From Colwellia sp. PAMC 21821 (GTDB lineage: Bacteria > Pseudomonadota > Gammaproteobacteria > Enterobacterales > Alteromonadaceae): a stretch of DNA of 64,000 nucleotides. The notes beneath the pieces are model-generated. The model was not told where the DNA came from. It was given only the letters and a program-made list of their open reading frames with translations, and ran no database searches. Each line of letters starts with the position of its first letter. Positions within the stretch are counted from its first letter, which is position 1. Of the stretch, positions 53,677 through 63,514 are shown piece by piece. The stretch is taken from assembly GCF_002077175.1 (NCBI RefSeq), contig NZ_CP014943.1:930001-994000 (forward strand). Direction: 5' to 3'. Made by a program: the position numbers and the translations under genes.

Positions 53677-53684
53677 GAGGCTTT

Positions 53685-53789
53685 ATGATCAATTTAATTA
53701 AAGCATTATTTATAGCTGAAAAGATAGAAAACACTATCGCTGCAAGCATCGAAATAAAAGAAATGCCTGCAAGCACTTGGTGGAATTAA
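53685..53789 (+). CDS. Small ORF of 34 residues downstream of the repeat gene
   Basis: ATG at 53685, TAA at 53787. The upstream gene's stop codon is part of TAGGAGG, a near-perfect Shine-Dalgarno for this ORF. The peptide starts MINLIKALFIAEKIENTIAA and ends EMPASTWWN. It is amphipathic, with two Trp near the end. It is not recognised, and is probably co-translated with the repeat protein. Confidence 0.6.
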   Translation: MINLIKALFIAEKIENTIAASIEIKEMPASTWWN

Positions 53790-53908
53790 GCTCACATAGC
53801 AATATTAGCAAGCTATAGAGTTATAAGAGTATTGGACACTTCGCTACAAGGAAGTTAGCGTCTTTATATTAAGCGCTAGTAGTATAAAAACAGGGATTAG
53901 TTGACGTA

Positions 53909-54112
53909 TTATGCCGAAAATAACAAACAATCAAAACCAAAGCGCTGGTATGTCTTTAAGCGTTTTTTCATACAGAACATTGGCCATACAAAAGGCCCAA
54001 ACATCAAACCTGCTGTTGCCCATCGTTTTACACCTAAGCCACTACTAATCGCCTGGCAATAGAAAAACACAGAAAAAACAACACTTAATACCGCGCTTAA
54101 TAACAAAATCAT
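53909..54112 (-). CDS. Small membrane protein, 67 residues
   Basis: Two hydrophobic stretches (LLLSAVLSVVFSVFFYCQAI, about 3-22, and AGLMFGPFVWPMFCMKKR, about 34-51), then a basic tail. The KRWATAGLMFGPFVWP section looks like that of conserved short alteromonad membrane proteins, recalled without a search. Convergent with the repeat-peptide operon. ATG at 54112 with only a weak GAG upstream. Confidence 0.5.
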   Translation of the reverse strand: MILLLSAVLSVVFSVFFYCQAISSGLGVKRWATAGLMFGPFVWPMFCMKKRLKTYQRFGFDCLLFSA

Positions 54113-54267
54113 GCTCTACTCACTTCGAAAACATTATACTTACAAAAGACAGAAATCACTAAACGCCTATATTTTAGCAAGTTTAGAGTAATTATTCAAA
54201 ACTATTATAGCTAATTTTATCATCACTTCTACACCTTAATATAATACTAAAGCTAAAAATACAGTAA

Positions 54268-54297
54268 AAAAAAGAGGCAATACATTGCCTCTTTTTT
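54268..54297. terminator. Terminator between fadJ and the small membrane protein gene
   Basis: AAAAAAGAGGCAA, loop TACA, TTGCCTCTTTTTT: a perfect 13-bp stem with A-rich and T-rich flanks, able to work in both directions. It probably ends the fadIJ transcript, 63 bp after the fadJ stop. Confidence 0.85.
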
Positions 54298-54359
54298 AGT
54301 CAATTATTGCCACCATCGCGGCAGATAAATACCGTTAATGATGTATAAATAATCTCGTT

Positions 54360-56513
54360 TTATTTATAAAAACTATCACTTTGCTCTGCCATTTTCACTA
54401 ACGCATCACAAGGTGTAAATCGCTCACCAAACTCGGCTTGCCACTGTGTCAGTTTACTGACTACCGTAATAGCGCCAATTTTATCCATATATTGGAATGG
54501 CCCGCCAAGAAACGGAGGGAAGCCAATACCAAAAAGAGCGCCAATATCACCATCGCGTGCATTACGAATAATACCTTCATCTAAACAACGAGCAGCTTCA
54601 TTCAGCATCATATAAACACAACGTTCTGCTTGCGCATCTGTAACCTTTGTATTGCTAACCTGTAGCCCTAATAAGGTGTATACGCTGTCATCGACTACTT
54701 TTTTCTTGCTCTTAGTGTTGTATTGATAAAAGCCTTTCTTGGTTTTTTTACCTAAACGGCCATCATCAATTAATTTAGAAAATGCCGCTGGAGGTGCAAA
54801 TCTATCACCTAAATCCGCTTGCAAGATCGGACCAATTTTAGCACCTACATCAATACCCACTTCATCTAAAAGCTGCATAGGGCCAACCGGAAAACCAAAT
54901 TTCACCATAGCTTTATCCAACGCTTCAATAGAGCAACCTTCAAGTAATAGTATGGCTGCCTCATTCATATAAGGCGCTAAAATACGATTAACATAAAAGC
55001 CCGCTTTATCTTTCACAACTATAGGTGTTTTACCTTGCTGCTTAGCGAATGCGACAGTTGTTGAAATCGTTTGGTCTGAGGTTTTTTCATTCGGAATTAT
55101 CTCTACCAATGGCATTTTATCCACCGGAGAAAAGTAGTGCAGGCCAATAACATTTTCTGGACGCAAAGCCTTCTCAGCTATTTTACCGATGGGCAAACTT
55201 GATGTGTTACTTGCGAAAATAGTACTTTCTTTACAATGGCTTTCAATCTCAGCCACCATATTTTGTTTTAACGTTAAATCTTCAAATACGGCTTCAACAA
55301 CAATATCTACATTATTAAAACCAGTATAATCTGTCGTCCCCGTTATCAAGGCTAACTGACTTTGCATTTCGCTATGGCGCATAAAACGGCGTTTAACTTT
55401 TTTGTTTAACAAGTCATAACCATATTTCAAAGCATAACTAATTCCTTGATGTGAGATGTCTTTTATACGCACGGGTAATTTAGCTTTTGTTGCCGTTACA
55501 AAAGCGATACCACCGCCCATTAAGCCACCACCAAGCACTGCTGCTTTAGTTATTTTTTCAGGAGCAACACCTTCAACACCCTGCTCTTTTTTCATATCAG
55601 TGGTAGCAAAAAATACTTGTCGAAGCTGAGCTGAAACATCACTCATGACTAATTGACCAAAATGGTCCGCTTCGACTTGATAACCTTTCGAAGGCGCTTG
55701 TTCAACACCAGTGCGAATACAGTCAATTATTTTTAAAGGTGCTGGATAATTACCCTTGGTTTGACTTAATACCATTTTGGTCGCTTTATTAAATAAAACA
55801 CTTCGACCTAAACCATTACCTTCAAGTAACTTATCCATTATTGATAATTTACGAGCTTTAGGCTTTGCTTTACCTGAAAGTGCCAGCTGCTCTGCAGATT
55901 TTAGTAAAACACTGTTCGGAACTACGTCATTGACTAAACCCGCTTTTAACGCTTGAATACCACGCAACTGCTTACCGGTAAGCATCATATCTAATGACTT
56001 TTGAATGCCAACAAGTTTTGGTAATCTTTGTGTACCACCACCACCAGGCAATAGACCTAACTGTACTTCAGGCAACCCTAACGCAGTTTTAGGGCTGTCA
56101 CTACAAACTCTGGCATGACATGCCATAGCAAGCTCTAATCCACCACCTAAACAAGCACCATGAATCGCAGCAACCACAGGTATAGATAAGTTTTCAAGTT
56201 GATCAAAAATCATTTGCCCTTGGCGTGACAGAGCTGTTGCTTCAGAAGCAGAGGTACAATTAGCTAACATGTGTACATCAGCACCCGCGACAAAAGAATC
56301 CGCTTTACCACTGGCTAATACTAAGCCAATAATTGACTTATCTTCGCGTATCTCTTTTAAAATTTCAGCAATTTCATCGGCAAACTCAGCTTTTAATGTA
56401 TTCATGGATTCGCCTTTAACGTCCATGATCAAATGTGCTATGCCATTTTCTTGGCGCGCTAAGCTAAAGGTCTTATTATTCTCTTTTTGTTCTGTATTTT
56501 TTACATCAGTCAT
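54360..56513 (-). CDS. fadJ: Fatty-acid oxidation complex subunit alpha FadJ
   Basis: 717 residues from the ATG at 56513, which overlaps the original fadI stop (TAATG); the longer open frame runs into fadI. N-terminal crotonase domain: [54 protein letters not shown]. Central NAD domain [20 protein letters not shown] and [20 protein letters not shown], then [19 protein letters not shown]; the C-terminal dehydrogenase repeat contains [17 protein letters not shown]. It carries enoyl-CoA hydratase and 3-hydroxyacyl-CoA dehydrogenase activities and forms a complex with FadI. Confidence 0.95.
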   Translation of the reverse strand: MTDVKNTEQKENNKTFSLARQENGIAHLIMDVKGESMNTLKAEFADEIAEILKEIREDKSIIGLVLASGKADSFVAGADVHMLANCTSASEATALSRQGQMIFDQLENLSIPVVAAIHGACLGGGLELAMACHARVCSDSPKTALGLPEVQLGLLPGGGGTQRLPKLVGIQKSLDMMLTGKQLRGIQALKAGLVNDVVPNSVLLKSAEQLALSGKAKPKARKLSIMDKLLEGNGLGRSVLFNKATKMVLSQTKGNYPAPLKIIDCIRTGVEQAPSKGYQVEADHFGQLVMSDVSAQLRQVFFATTDMKKEQGVEGVAPEKITKAAVLGGGLMGGGIAFVTATKAKLPVRIKDISHQGISYALKYGYDLLNKKVKRRFMRHSEMQSQLALITGTTDYTGFNNVDIVVEAVFEDLTLKQNMVAEIESHCKESTIFASNTSSLPIGKIAEKALRPENVIGLHYFSPVDKMPLVEIIPNEKTSDQTISTTVAFAKQQGKTPIVVKDKAGFYVNRILAPYMNEAAILLLEGCSIEALDKAMVKFGFPVGPMQLLDEVGIDVGAKIGPILQADLGDRFAPPAAFSKLIDDGRLGKKTKKGFYQYNTKSKKKVVDDSVYTLLGLQVSNTKVTDAQAERCVYMMLNEAARCLDEGIIRNARDGDIGALFGIGFPPFLGGPFQYMDKIGAITVVSKLTQWQAEFGERFTPCDALVKMAEQSDSFYK

Positions 56514-57819
56514 TAGTCTGTCTCCACAATCATAGCCGCACCTAAACCACCCGCCGCACAAGCAGTGGTTAAGCCAACACCGCCGCCACGACGGTTTAAT
56601 TCATTCAATGTTTGTACAATCAAGCGCGTACCTGTTGCGGCAAACGGATGACCATAAGCTAACGAGCCCCCATAACATTAAACTTGTCCATATCGATTTC
56701 ACCAATGGCTTTATCGCGACCTAAATGCGTTTGAGCAAACTTGTTACTAGCAAACATTTTTACGTTCGCAAGTGCTTGTGCTGCAAATGCTTCATGCATT
56801 TCAATTAAATCTAAATCAGCTAAATTCATGCCTGCACGCTTTAAAGCTATTGGCGAGGCATAGCTTGGTCCCATTAACATATCTTCCCATACGTCAATGG
56901 CGGCAAAGCCGTAACTGCGAATATAACCTAATGGTTTATAGCCTAGTTCTTTCGCGCGACCTTCACGCATCATTAAAATGGCCGAAGCGCCATCGGTAAG
57001 CGGCGTACTTGTCGCAGCAGTTACCGTACCGTGTTTACGATCAAATACCGGACGTAATTTCGCGTAACTAGCTAATTCTGAATTCTCACGAATACAATTA
57101 TCTTTCTCAATATATGACTTGTAAGGTTCGCTGTGTGCAGTCATCACTTCGCCAGCCAACTTGCCCTCTTGCCAGCTTTTAGTCGCTAAGGTATGAGAGC
57201 GATGAGCAAGCGCGTCTTGTGCTTCACGGGTGATCCCATGAGTTTTTGCCATTTGCTCAGCGGTATGGCCCATTGACAAGCCTGTTGAATATTCTGCAAC
57301 GGCAGGAGGAACAGGTAATATATCTTTAAAGCTAAGTTGGCGTATCAACGCCATTTTTGCACCAAACGAGCGGGCTTTACTTAAATCTAATAAAGTACGC
57401 GCGAATTTTTTTGACACTCCGATAGGAGCAACAGAAGATGAGTCAGCACCACCAGCAACACCTACATCAACAAAACCGGCCATAATTGACTCAGCAACAT
57501 TCACTGTCGATTGAAAACTAGTCGCACAGGCGCGTGAAACACTGTAGGCATCCGTATGAACATTCATCCCTGTTCCTAAAACAATTTCACGGGCAATATT
57601 TGGCGCTTCTGGCATTTGCACAACTTGCCCAAAAACTAACTGATCGATAATTTTAGGGTCAACGTCATGCTTTTGTAGTAATTCATTTACCACAATTTTA
57701 CCTAAATCAACGGCAGGAATGCCATGAAAAGCGGTAGCTTGTTTTGCGAAAGGCGTGCGTAAGCCAGCGACTATAGCTATGCGCTCTCCGCTGCCTGTTA
57801 CTAATTTTGATTGTGTCAT
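56513..57819 (-). pseudogene. fadI: Acetyl-CoA acyltransferase FadI, frameshifted near the 3' end
   Basis: The frame from the ATG at 57819 (GGA eight bases upstream; another ATG lies at 57831) encodes about 386 residues ending ...DKFNVMGAR at a TAG at 56659. FadI proteins are about 436 residues. In another frame the missing end continues [19 protein letters not shown] and then [19 protein letters not shown], stopping at 56515 where fadJ starts. One base is missing in the run of five C (plus strand) at 56667-56671. The nucleophile Cys (SRACATSFQ) is in the intact part, but the catalytic His (GHPF) and second Cys (CAAGG) are in the shifted part, so the product as written would be inactive. A sequencing error in a homopolymer is a real alternative. 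Confidence 0.85.
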
Positions 57820-57846
57820 TTTTAATTCCATCTTGTTGCAACGCTC

Positions 57847-57863
57847 AAGAGGTCAGACCTCTT
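57847..57863. promoter_or_regulatory. FadR-type operator upstream of fadI
   Basis: AAGAGGTCAGACCTCTT is a perfect 17-bp palindrome centred on one base. Its core GGTCnGACC and flanks match the fatty-acid regulator FadR site (A-CTGGTCnGACnT-TT). It ends 27 bp upstream of the fadI start, so bound FadR would repress fadIJ until long-chain acyl-CoA releases it. FadR itself is not in the window. Confidence 0.75.
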
Positions 57864-58017
57864 CGGATTTACTATAATTCTAACGATAAATAGAAATAAT
57901 TCAATCATTAGCTAACAAAAGTTAAAAAATTAATACCAAGGTATTAAAAAGCTGAAGAAAAATCCCTACAATTTTGTCATTATGGTTGTTTTTTTAAACC
58001 TGAACCTTATATCAATC

Positions 58018-58034
58018 TATGGGTCAGACCTGCT
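58018..58034. promoter_or_regulatory. Second FadR-like site, imperfect, before moxR
   Basis: TATGGGTCAGACCTGCT keeps the core GGTCAGACC (58022-58030) but the outer arms do not pair fully. It lies about 40 bp before the moxR start and 155 bp from the perfect site, so it could act with it or affect the divergent moxR promoter. Low confidence in function. Confidence 0.4.
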
Positions 58035-58070
58035 GACTTCAATTATTATAATCAATAAGAAAGATAAACT

Positions 58071-59027
58071 ATGGCTATTGAACATTTTTCCTCATTAAAA
58101 GAACATTTATCTTCACAAATTATCGGGCAGCATGCGCTGGTTGAAAACTTACTCATTGCACTTTTAGCTAATGGTCATCTTATTGTAGAAGGTCCTCCGG
58201 GTTTAGCAAAAACTCGTGCTGTTAATGCATTAGCGCAAGGCTTAGAAGCTGACTTTCATCGAGTGCAGTTTACGCCTGATTTATTACCGGCAGATTTAAC
58301 CGGCACCGATATCTATCGTCCTGAAGATGGTACCTTTGTTTTTCAACCTGGGCCATTATTTCGTAACTTAGTACTAGCTGACGAAATAAACCGTGCGCCA
58401 GCAAAAGTACAGTCTGCTTTATTAGAGGCGATGGCTGAGGGTCAAATTACTGTCGGCCGAAACACTTATCCACTACCTGAATTATTTTTAGTCATGGCAA
58501 CACAAAACCCGATTGAGCAAGAAGGTACTTATCCATTACCTGAAGCACAGCTCGATCGTTTTTTAATGCATGTTGAAATTGACTACCCAGATGCCGCCAG
58601 CGAGTTAGAAATTTTAAAACTTAACCGTGGTGAAGCATTAAAAATAGAAAAGCAGGCTGTTAAAGAAATTACGCAAGCCGACATTTTCGCCGCACGTGAA
58701 CAAGTGATGCAAATTCACATGGCTCCCGCGGTAGAAAACTATATTGTTGACTTGATAATGGCAACTCGTCAGCCAGAAAAATATGACGATAAGCTAAAAC
58801 AGTGGCTTGCTTACGGTGCTAGTCCACGTGCCACAATTGCTTTAGACCGATGTGCACGAGCAAGAGCTTGGTTAAATAACCGAGATTTTGTCAGTCCTGA
58901 AGACGTTCAAGCGGTTTTTCACAATGTATTGCGTCACCGCATCATCATGACCTATCAAGCTGAAGCAGAAGGTATCAGTAGTAATCAACTACTTGACCAT
59001 TTACTTAGTTTAGTGGCGGTTGCCTAG
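58071..59027 (+). CDS. MoxR-family AAA+ ATPase
   Basis: 318 residues. Walker A in VEGPPGLAKTRAVNALAQ (about 39-56), Walker B in LVLADEINRAPAKVQSALLE (about 101-120), sensor and lid regions with ATQNPIEQEGTYPLPEAQLD and YGASPRATIALDRCARARAW. MoxR proteins act as chaperones for von Willebrand factor A (VWA) proteins. It begins the co-directional cluster with DUF58, DUF4381 and Bat genes. Confidence 0.95.
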   Translation: MAIEHFSSLKEHLSSQIIGQHALVENLLIALLANGHLIVEGPPGLAKTRAVNALAQGLEADFHRVQFTPDLLPADLTGTDIYRPEDGTFVFQPGPLFRNLVLADEINRAPAKVQSALLEAMAEGQITVGRNTYPLPELFLVMATQNPIEQEGTYPLPEAQLDRFLMHVEIDYPDAASELEILKLNRGEALKIEKQAVKEITQADIFAAREQVMQIHMAPAVENYIVDLIMATRQPEKYDDKLKQWLAYGASPRATIALDRCARARAWLNNRDFVSPEDVQAVFHNVLRHRIIMTYQAEAEGISSNQLLDHLLSLVAVA

Positions 59028-59042
59028 GCGCAAGTTACCCTT

Positions 59043-60053
59043 ATGTGGTTTAATCAAAAAAAATCGACCGAGCAAGATAACCCGCAAGCATTGCTTGATG
59101 AACTGGTTAGTAATGGTATTGAATTAACCATAGATGAGCTGATTCGTTATCAAACGAAAAGCTCACTGATTAATTTAGCGGCCTCGAAAAGCTCGCATGG
59201 CAAAATGTCAGGCAATTACCTCGCTCGTAGTAAAGGACGAGGGATGGAGTTTGATGAAGTGCGTCATTATCAAAACGGTGACGACATTCGTGCTATTGAC
59301 TGGCGAGTAACAGCGCGCACAGGCAAAACACACACAAAATTATTTCGTGAAGAAGTTGAACGCCCCGTACTTATCGCCACTGATTTAAGCACCAGCATGT
59401 TGTTTGGCAGCCGTTTGCTTTTTAAATCTGTACAAGCAGCACATGTGGCCTCCCTTGTAGCCTGGCATGCTAAGTCGCGTGGCGATCGCATCGGCGGAGT
59501 GGTGTTTAATCAACAAAGCCATACTGAATTAAAGCCGCGTAGCCGACAACAAGGCGTATTGCATTATTTGCATGCGCTAGTTAAAAGCCATGCCGACTCT
59601 GTACAAATTGCTAGCGAAAATTTAAATAAAGAACAAGCTAAAGTAGCCTTTGAACAAAATTGCGCGCGTTTACGTCAGCTCGCAAAACCTGGCAGTTTAG
59701 TGTATTTAATTACCGATGCATTTAGTCTTTCTGAAGAAGCCGTTCGTCACTTAGCTAATATTAGTCGCCATTGTGAATTAGTGGTGTGTTTGATCAGCGA
59801 CCCACTAGAGCAACAACTGCCGGATAGCGTGCAGAAAATTAGCGTTGCTATTACTAATGGTGATGACGACGAGCGACAACAATTTATACTCGGTGACAAG
59901 GCACTTGCTGAAAAATATCACCAGCAGGCCATGAGCTTAAACAACACCATGGAACAACAACTCACTAAAGCAGGCGCACGCTTACTGCACTTTTGTGCCA
60001 GTGAAGCACTCGAAACCCAATTACATCGCGGAGTAGCGTCATGGATCCGTTAG
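59043..60053 (+). CDS. DUF58-domain protein
   Basis: 336 residues. The DUF58 block GMEFDEVRHYQNGDDIRAID and WRVTARTGKTHTKLFREEVE (about 73-110) is followed by a VWA-like region with DLSTSMLFGSR (about 116-126), a MIDAS-type DxSxS. It works with the MoxR ATPase in an unknown envelope function. Overlaps the next gene by 13 bases. Confidence 0.92.
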   Translation: MWFNQKKSTEQDNPQALLDELVSNGIELTIDELIRYQTKSSLINLAASKSSHGKMSGNYLARSKGRGMEFDEVRHYQNGDDIRAIDWRVTARTGKTHTKLFREEVERPVLIATDLSTSMLFGSRLLFKSVQAAHVASLVAWHAKSRGDRIGGVVFNQQSHTELKPRSRQQGVLHYLHALVKSHADSVQIASENLNKEQAKVAFEQNCARLRQLAKPGSLVYLITDAFSLSEEAVRHLANISRHCELVVCLISDPLEQQLPDSVQKISVAITNGDDDERQQFILGDKALAEKYHQQAMSLNNTMEQQLTKAGARLLHFCASEALETQLHRGVASWIR

Positions 60054-60625
60054 CACAACTCAGTGATATACACCTACCTAGTAATATACATAATTATCCT
60101 ATTGCCCCAGGTTGGTGGCTTCTAGCTATTATCACTTTAGCGTTAATTATTTATGCTGTAGTAAAACTTCGTCAATATTTTATTAAGCGTAAAGTACAAA
60201 AAATAGCATTAAAACAATTATCCACGGCAACTGAAATAAGCACTATGGTCACTTTGCTAAAATGGGCCGCTTTACAATATTTCCCTCGAGAGAAAGTAGC
60301 TCACTTAACTGGCGATGCGTTTAAAGCGTTTTTAGTTACAACACTGACTGCGAAGCAACAACAAAAGTTTGCTGATCTTAGTGCCGAGCATTTTAAGTCT
60401 GTCTATCAAAGTGACTCTGCTAGCCAAAGTACTGATGATTTTTCTGCTGCCGCAACATTATGGCTTAGTCATGCGCTGCCGCCCAAAAAAGACTTATCTA
60501 TGTCAGCCAGTTCTCCAGCTAAAAGTTCTAATGTTTTATTAGATAGCAGTAAAAAAATTGAAGATAAATCCGTTGAAAACAAATCCGTTGAAGATATTGT
60601 TCAAAATGAAGGAGTCAAATCGTGA
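60041..60625 (+). CDS. DUF4381-domain membrane protein
   Basis: 194 residues. One membrane segment (GWWLLAIITLALIIYAVVKL, about 27-46) followed by a cytoplasmic domain with WAALQYFPREKVAHLTGDAF (about 79-98), typical of the DUF4381 protein that stands between DUF58 and BatA genes. The last 35 residues are a low-complexity Ser/Lys/Val/Glu tail with repeated KSVENKSVED. Overlaps both neighbours. Confidence 0.88.
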   Translation: MDPLAQLSDIHLPSNIHNYPIAPGWWLLAIITLALIIYAVVKLRQYFIKRKVQKIALKQLSTATEISTMVTLLKWAALQYFPREKVAHLTGDAFKAFLVTTLTAKQQQKFADLSAEHFKSVYQSDSASQSTDDFSAAATLWLSHALPPKKDLSMSASSPAKSSNVLLDSSKKIEDKSVENKSVEDIVQNEGVKS

Positions 60626-61641
60626 TCCATTTTGATTTCCTCTGGGCGTTAATCGCTCTCCCCCTGCCATTACTTATTTATTGGCTACCCGCTAAAAAAC
60701 AAGTACAAGCAGCGCCGCTTAAAATGCCCACCATCATTAAAGGCATGCAAACACAAGAGTTTGCCCCAGAAAAGAAAAAAACATCTTTGCTCATCCTCAG
60801 CCTTATTTGGTTGTTAGTTGTGCTCGCCAGCACTCAGCCACAATGGCTAGGCGAAGCGGTTAATGTGCCTACTGAAGGGCGTGAAATGATGATCGCTGTC
60901 GATCTATCTGGCAGTATGCAAGTAGAAGATATGACCTTGAATGGTCGCAGTGTCAATCGTCTTGATATGCTAAAAGTCTTGCTCGGTGAATTTATCGAAC
61001 GCCGCAGTGGTGACAGGCTAGGTTTGATTTTATTCGGTGACGATGCCTACATGCAAACCCCGATGACTTTTGATCGTAAAACCGTGCAACAAATGCTCGA
61101 CGAAACGGTATTAGGCCTAGTAGGTAAACAAACCGCTATCGGTGATGCTATCGCATTGGCTGTTAAACGCTTTGACGAAAAGAAAGATTCAAATCGCGTA
61201 CTGTTATTACTGACCGATGGCCAAAACACCGCAGGAAAAATTACGCCCGATCAAGCACTTGAATTAGCTGTAGCAAAAGATATTACTATCTACTCTATCG
61301 GTATTGGTGCTGATGTTATGATCCAAAATTCATTATTTGGCGCCCGTCGTGTTAACCCTTCAAGTGAGTTGGATGAAGAGTCTTTACAACGCCTTGCTGA
61401 TGAAACCGGCGGTTATTATTTTCGAGCCCGCGCCAGTGAAGATATGAGTAAAATTTATAAATTATTAGATAATTTAGAACCTGTAGAGCAAGAACAGCAA
61501 CAAATGCGCCCACTAACCGCCTTGTACTACTGGCCTTTAGGTTTAGCTTTATTGATAAGTTTACTCACCCTGCTAATTAAGAGTGTTTCCAATGGTCAAT
61601 TTTTCATTCGCAGAAAAGAAGTAACGGGAGTGAAGTATTAA
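60622..61641 (+). CDS. batA: VWA-domain membrane protein BatA
   Basis: 339 residues. N-terminal membrane segments (FLWALIALPLPLLIYWLPA and LLILSLIWLLVVLAST), a VWA domain with the metal site AVDLSGSMQVEDM (about 91-104) and LLLLTDGQNTAGKITPDQAL, and a C-terminal membrane helix (YYWPLGLALLISLLTLLIKS). Bat proteins occur with MoxR and are linked to stress tolerance or envelope assembly. Confidence 0.9.
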   Translation: MIHFDFLWALIALPLPLLIYWLPAKKQVQAAPLKMPTIIKGMQTQEFAPEKKKTSLLILSLIWLLVVLASTQPQWLGEAVNVPTEGREMMIAVDLSGSMQVEDMTLNGRSVNRLDMLKVLLGEFIERRSGDRLGLILFGDDAYMQTPMTFDRKTVQQMLDETVLGLVGKQTAIGDAIALAVKRFDEKKDSNRVLLLLTDGQNTAGKITPDQALELAVAKDITIYSIGIGADVMIQNSLFGARRVNPSSELDEESLQRLADETGGYYFRARASEDMSKIYKLLDNLEPVEQEQQQMRPLTALYYWPLGLALLISLLTLLIKSVSNGQFFIRRKEVTGVKY

Positions 61642-61642
61642 C

Positions 61643-63514
61643 ATGGCTGACTTTCATTTTATTCGCCCGCTTTGGCTACTCGCCATTATTGCCTTAATGT
61701 TCATGTTGTTTATGCTAAAAAAACTGCGTGTTAAACAATCTGGCTGGCAACAACTTTTACCCGCTCATTTAGCGAAAGTACTCGTACAAGGCAACACAAA
61801 AGCGAAATCAGGCTCATTAGTTCTACCTTTTTTTATTGGTTTGCTATCAATCATAGCGATGGCAGGTCCTAGCTGGCAAAAACTGCCACAGCCGGTGTAT
61901 CAAGTAGCACAAGGCTCTGTCTTGATTATGGACATGTCCTATTCCATGTATTCAACCGACGTTGCACCTAATCGTCTGACGCGTGCGCGCTATAAAGCTA
62001 TAGATTTACTCGATAATATTAAAGAAGGTGAAATCGGTCTTATCGCTTATGCGGGCGATGCTTTTAACATTAGCCCACTTACCGGCGACAGCAATAATAT
62101 AAAATTATTACTACCGTCATTAAGCCCAGAGCTAATGCCTGTGCTGGGTAGTAACCCTTTCGCCGCACTTGCTTTAGCCAATGAAATGTTAGTCAACGCT
62201 GGCCATAACAGCGGGGATATATATTGGTTTACCGACGGCATTGATAACATAGATATTCAAGATATAACCCAATGGTCGCGTGATCACCCTTATCGCCTTA
62301 ATATTCTTGGCGTTGGCACAAAAACAGGCGCGCCTATTAAACTCAGTAACGGCGAGTTAATGAAAGACGACAACGGCGCAATTATTGTGCCCAAACTGCC
62401 CGTGCAAGCATTACGAGGCCTCGCGCAACGCGGTAGAGGAAATTACACCACGCTAACTCATGACAATAAAGATATTGAACGACTGATCTACAAGCCAATG
62501 GTCACAGACACCGACAACACCAAAGAAAGTGAAAACACCGGCGATCAATGGCAAGAATTTGGCCCTTATTTGTTGCTCTTAGTTTTACCACTGTTGTTAA
62601 GTTACTTCAGACGTGGCGCACTATTGGTAACGCTTCCGTTTGCTCTATTATTAATGCCAAATAAAAACGCGCATGCAGATATGTGGCAAGATCTTTGGAA
62701 AACTAAAGATCAACAAGGCCAAGCTCATTTTAAAAGTGAGCAATACCAACAAGCTGCAGCAGAATTTAAAAACCCACTATGGCAAGGAAGTGCACACTAT
62801 AAAGCCGGTGATTACGAACAAGCCCTAGCCGCGTTTCAACAAGAGAACACCGCTGACGCACTATATAATCAAGGTAATGCCTTGGCTAAACTGCAGAAAA
62901 TTGACGAAGCGATAGCAGCCTACGATAAAGCTTTACAGCTTGATGCCAATTTAGCCGATGCAAAAAATAATAAAGCCATTCTTGAACAGTTAAAGCAGCA
63001 GCAAGAAAACCAAGACCAACAATCTGGTGACGATCAACAAGAGCAAGACAAAGATCAAGAGCAACAAAATCAAGATGGCGAAAGTCAAAACAGCCAAAGC
63101 CAAGACGGTGAAGATAAAAAAGGCGAGCAGCAGCAAAGTGATCAAAATGGTCAACAAAACTCAGAACCAAAAGACCAATCCGAACAAGGTGAGTCATCTG
63201 AGCAACAAGATTCTGAAGATCAACAAGCGCAAAAAGACCAGCAACAAGCTGACAGTGAGCCACAAGAACAGACAGATGAGCAACAAGCTAAAGAAGCTCA
63301 GCAAGCCAAAGACACTGAAGAGTCAAATGATGCACAAAGCGTAGAAGCAAAACAAATAGCTGAGCAGTTAGCCAAAGAAACCGAACAAAAACATCAACAA
63401 TTACTCAATAAAGTAACAGATGATCCCTATATGCTACTGAGAAATAAAATGCAGTTAGAGTATCAAAAACGAAATCAAGATCGCCGAAATGTAGGAGTTA
63501 AGAAAAAGTGGTAA
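61643..63514 (+). CDS. VWA- and TPR-domain membrane protein (BatB-BatC fusion type)
   Basis: 623 residues. Two N-terminal membrane helices, VWA domain with LIMDMSYSMYSTDVAPN (about 93-109), two further helices near 305-345, then TPR repeats with ALYNQGNALAKLQKIDEAIA and AYDKALQLDANLADAKNN (about 405-445). Residues about 450-590 are a Gln/Glu/Asp/Ser-rich low-complexity tract, and the end is basic. In other bacteria BatB and BatC are separate; in gammaproteobacteria this combined form is common. One base separates it from batA, and it overlaps batD. Confidence 0.9.
   Translation: MADFHFIRPLWLLAIIALMFMLFMLKKLRVKQSGWQQLLPAHLAKVLVQGNTKAKSGSLVLPFFIGLLSIIAMAGPSWQKLPQPVYQVAQGSVLIMDMSYSMYSTDVAPNRLTRARYKAIDLLDNIKEGEIGLIAYAGDAFNISPLTGDSNNIKLLLPSLSPELMPVLGSNPFAALALANEMLVNAGHNSGDIYWFTDGIDNIDIQDITQWSRDHPYRLNILGVGTKTGAPIKLSNGELMKDDNGAIIVPKLPVQALRGLAQRGRGNYTTLTHDNKDIERLIYKPMVTDTDNTKESENTGDQWQEFGPYLLLLVLPLLLSYFRRGALLVTLPFALLLMPNKNAHADMWQDLWKTKDQQGQAHFKSEQYQQAAAEFKNPLWQGSAHYKAGDYEQALAAFQQENTADALYNQGNALAKLQKIDEAIAAYDKALQLDANLADAKNNKAILEQLKQQQENQDQQSGDDQQEQDKDQEQQNQDGESQNSQSQDGEDKKGEQQQSDQNGQQNSEPKDQSEQGESSEQQDSEDQQAQKDQQQADSEPQEQTDEQQAKEAQQAKDTEESNDAQSVEAKQIAEQLAKETEQKHQQLLNKVTDDPYMLLRNKMQLEYQKRNQDRRNVGVKKKW

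Noticed and set aside
53350..53701. Alternative ORFs on both strands across the repeat gene
   Set aside because: A 27-bp unit leaves several frames open by necessity. Only the 53314 frame has a ribosome site and synonymous-only variation.
56514..56561. N-terminal extension of FadJ
   Set aside because: It is the 3' end of fadI read in another frame; the ATG at 56513 fits the family and overlaps the fadI stop.
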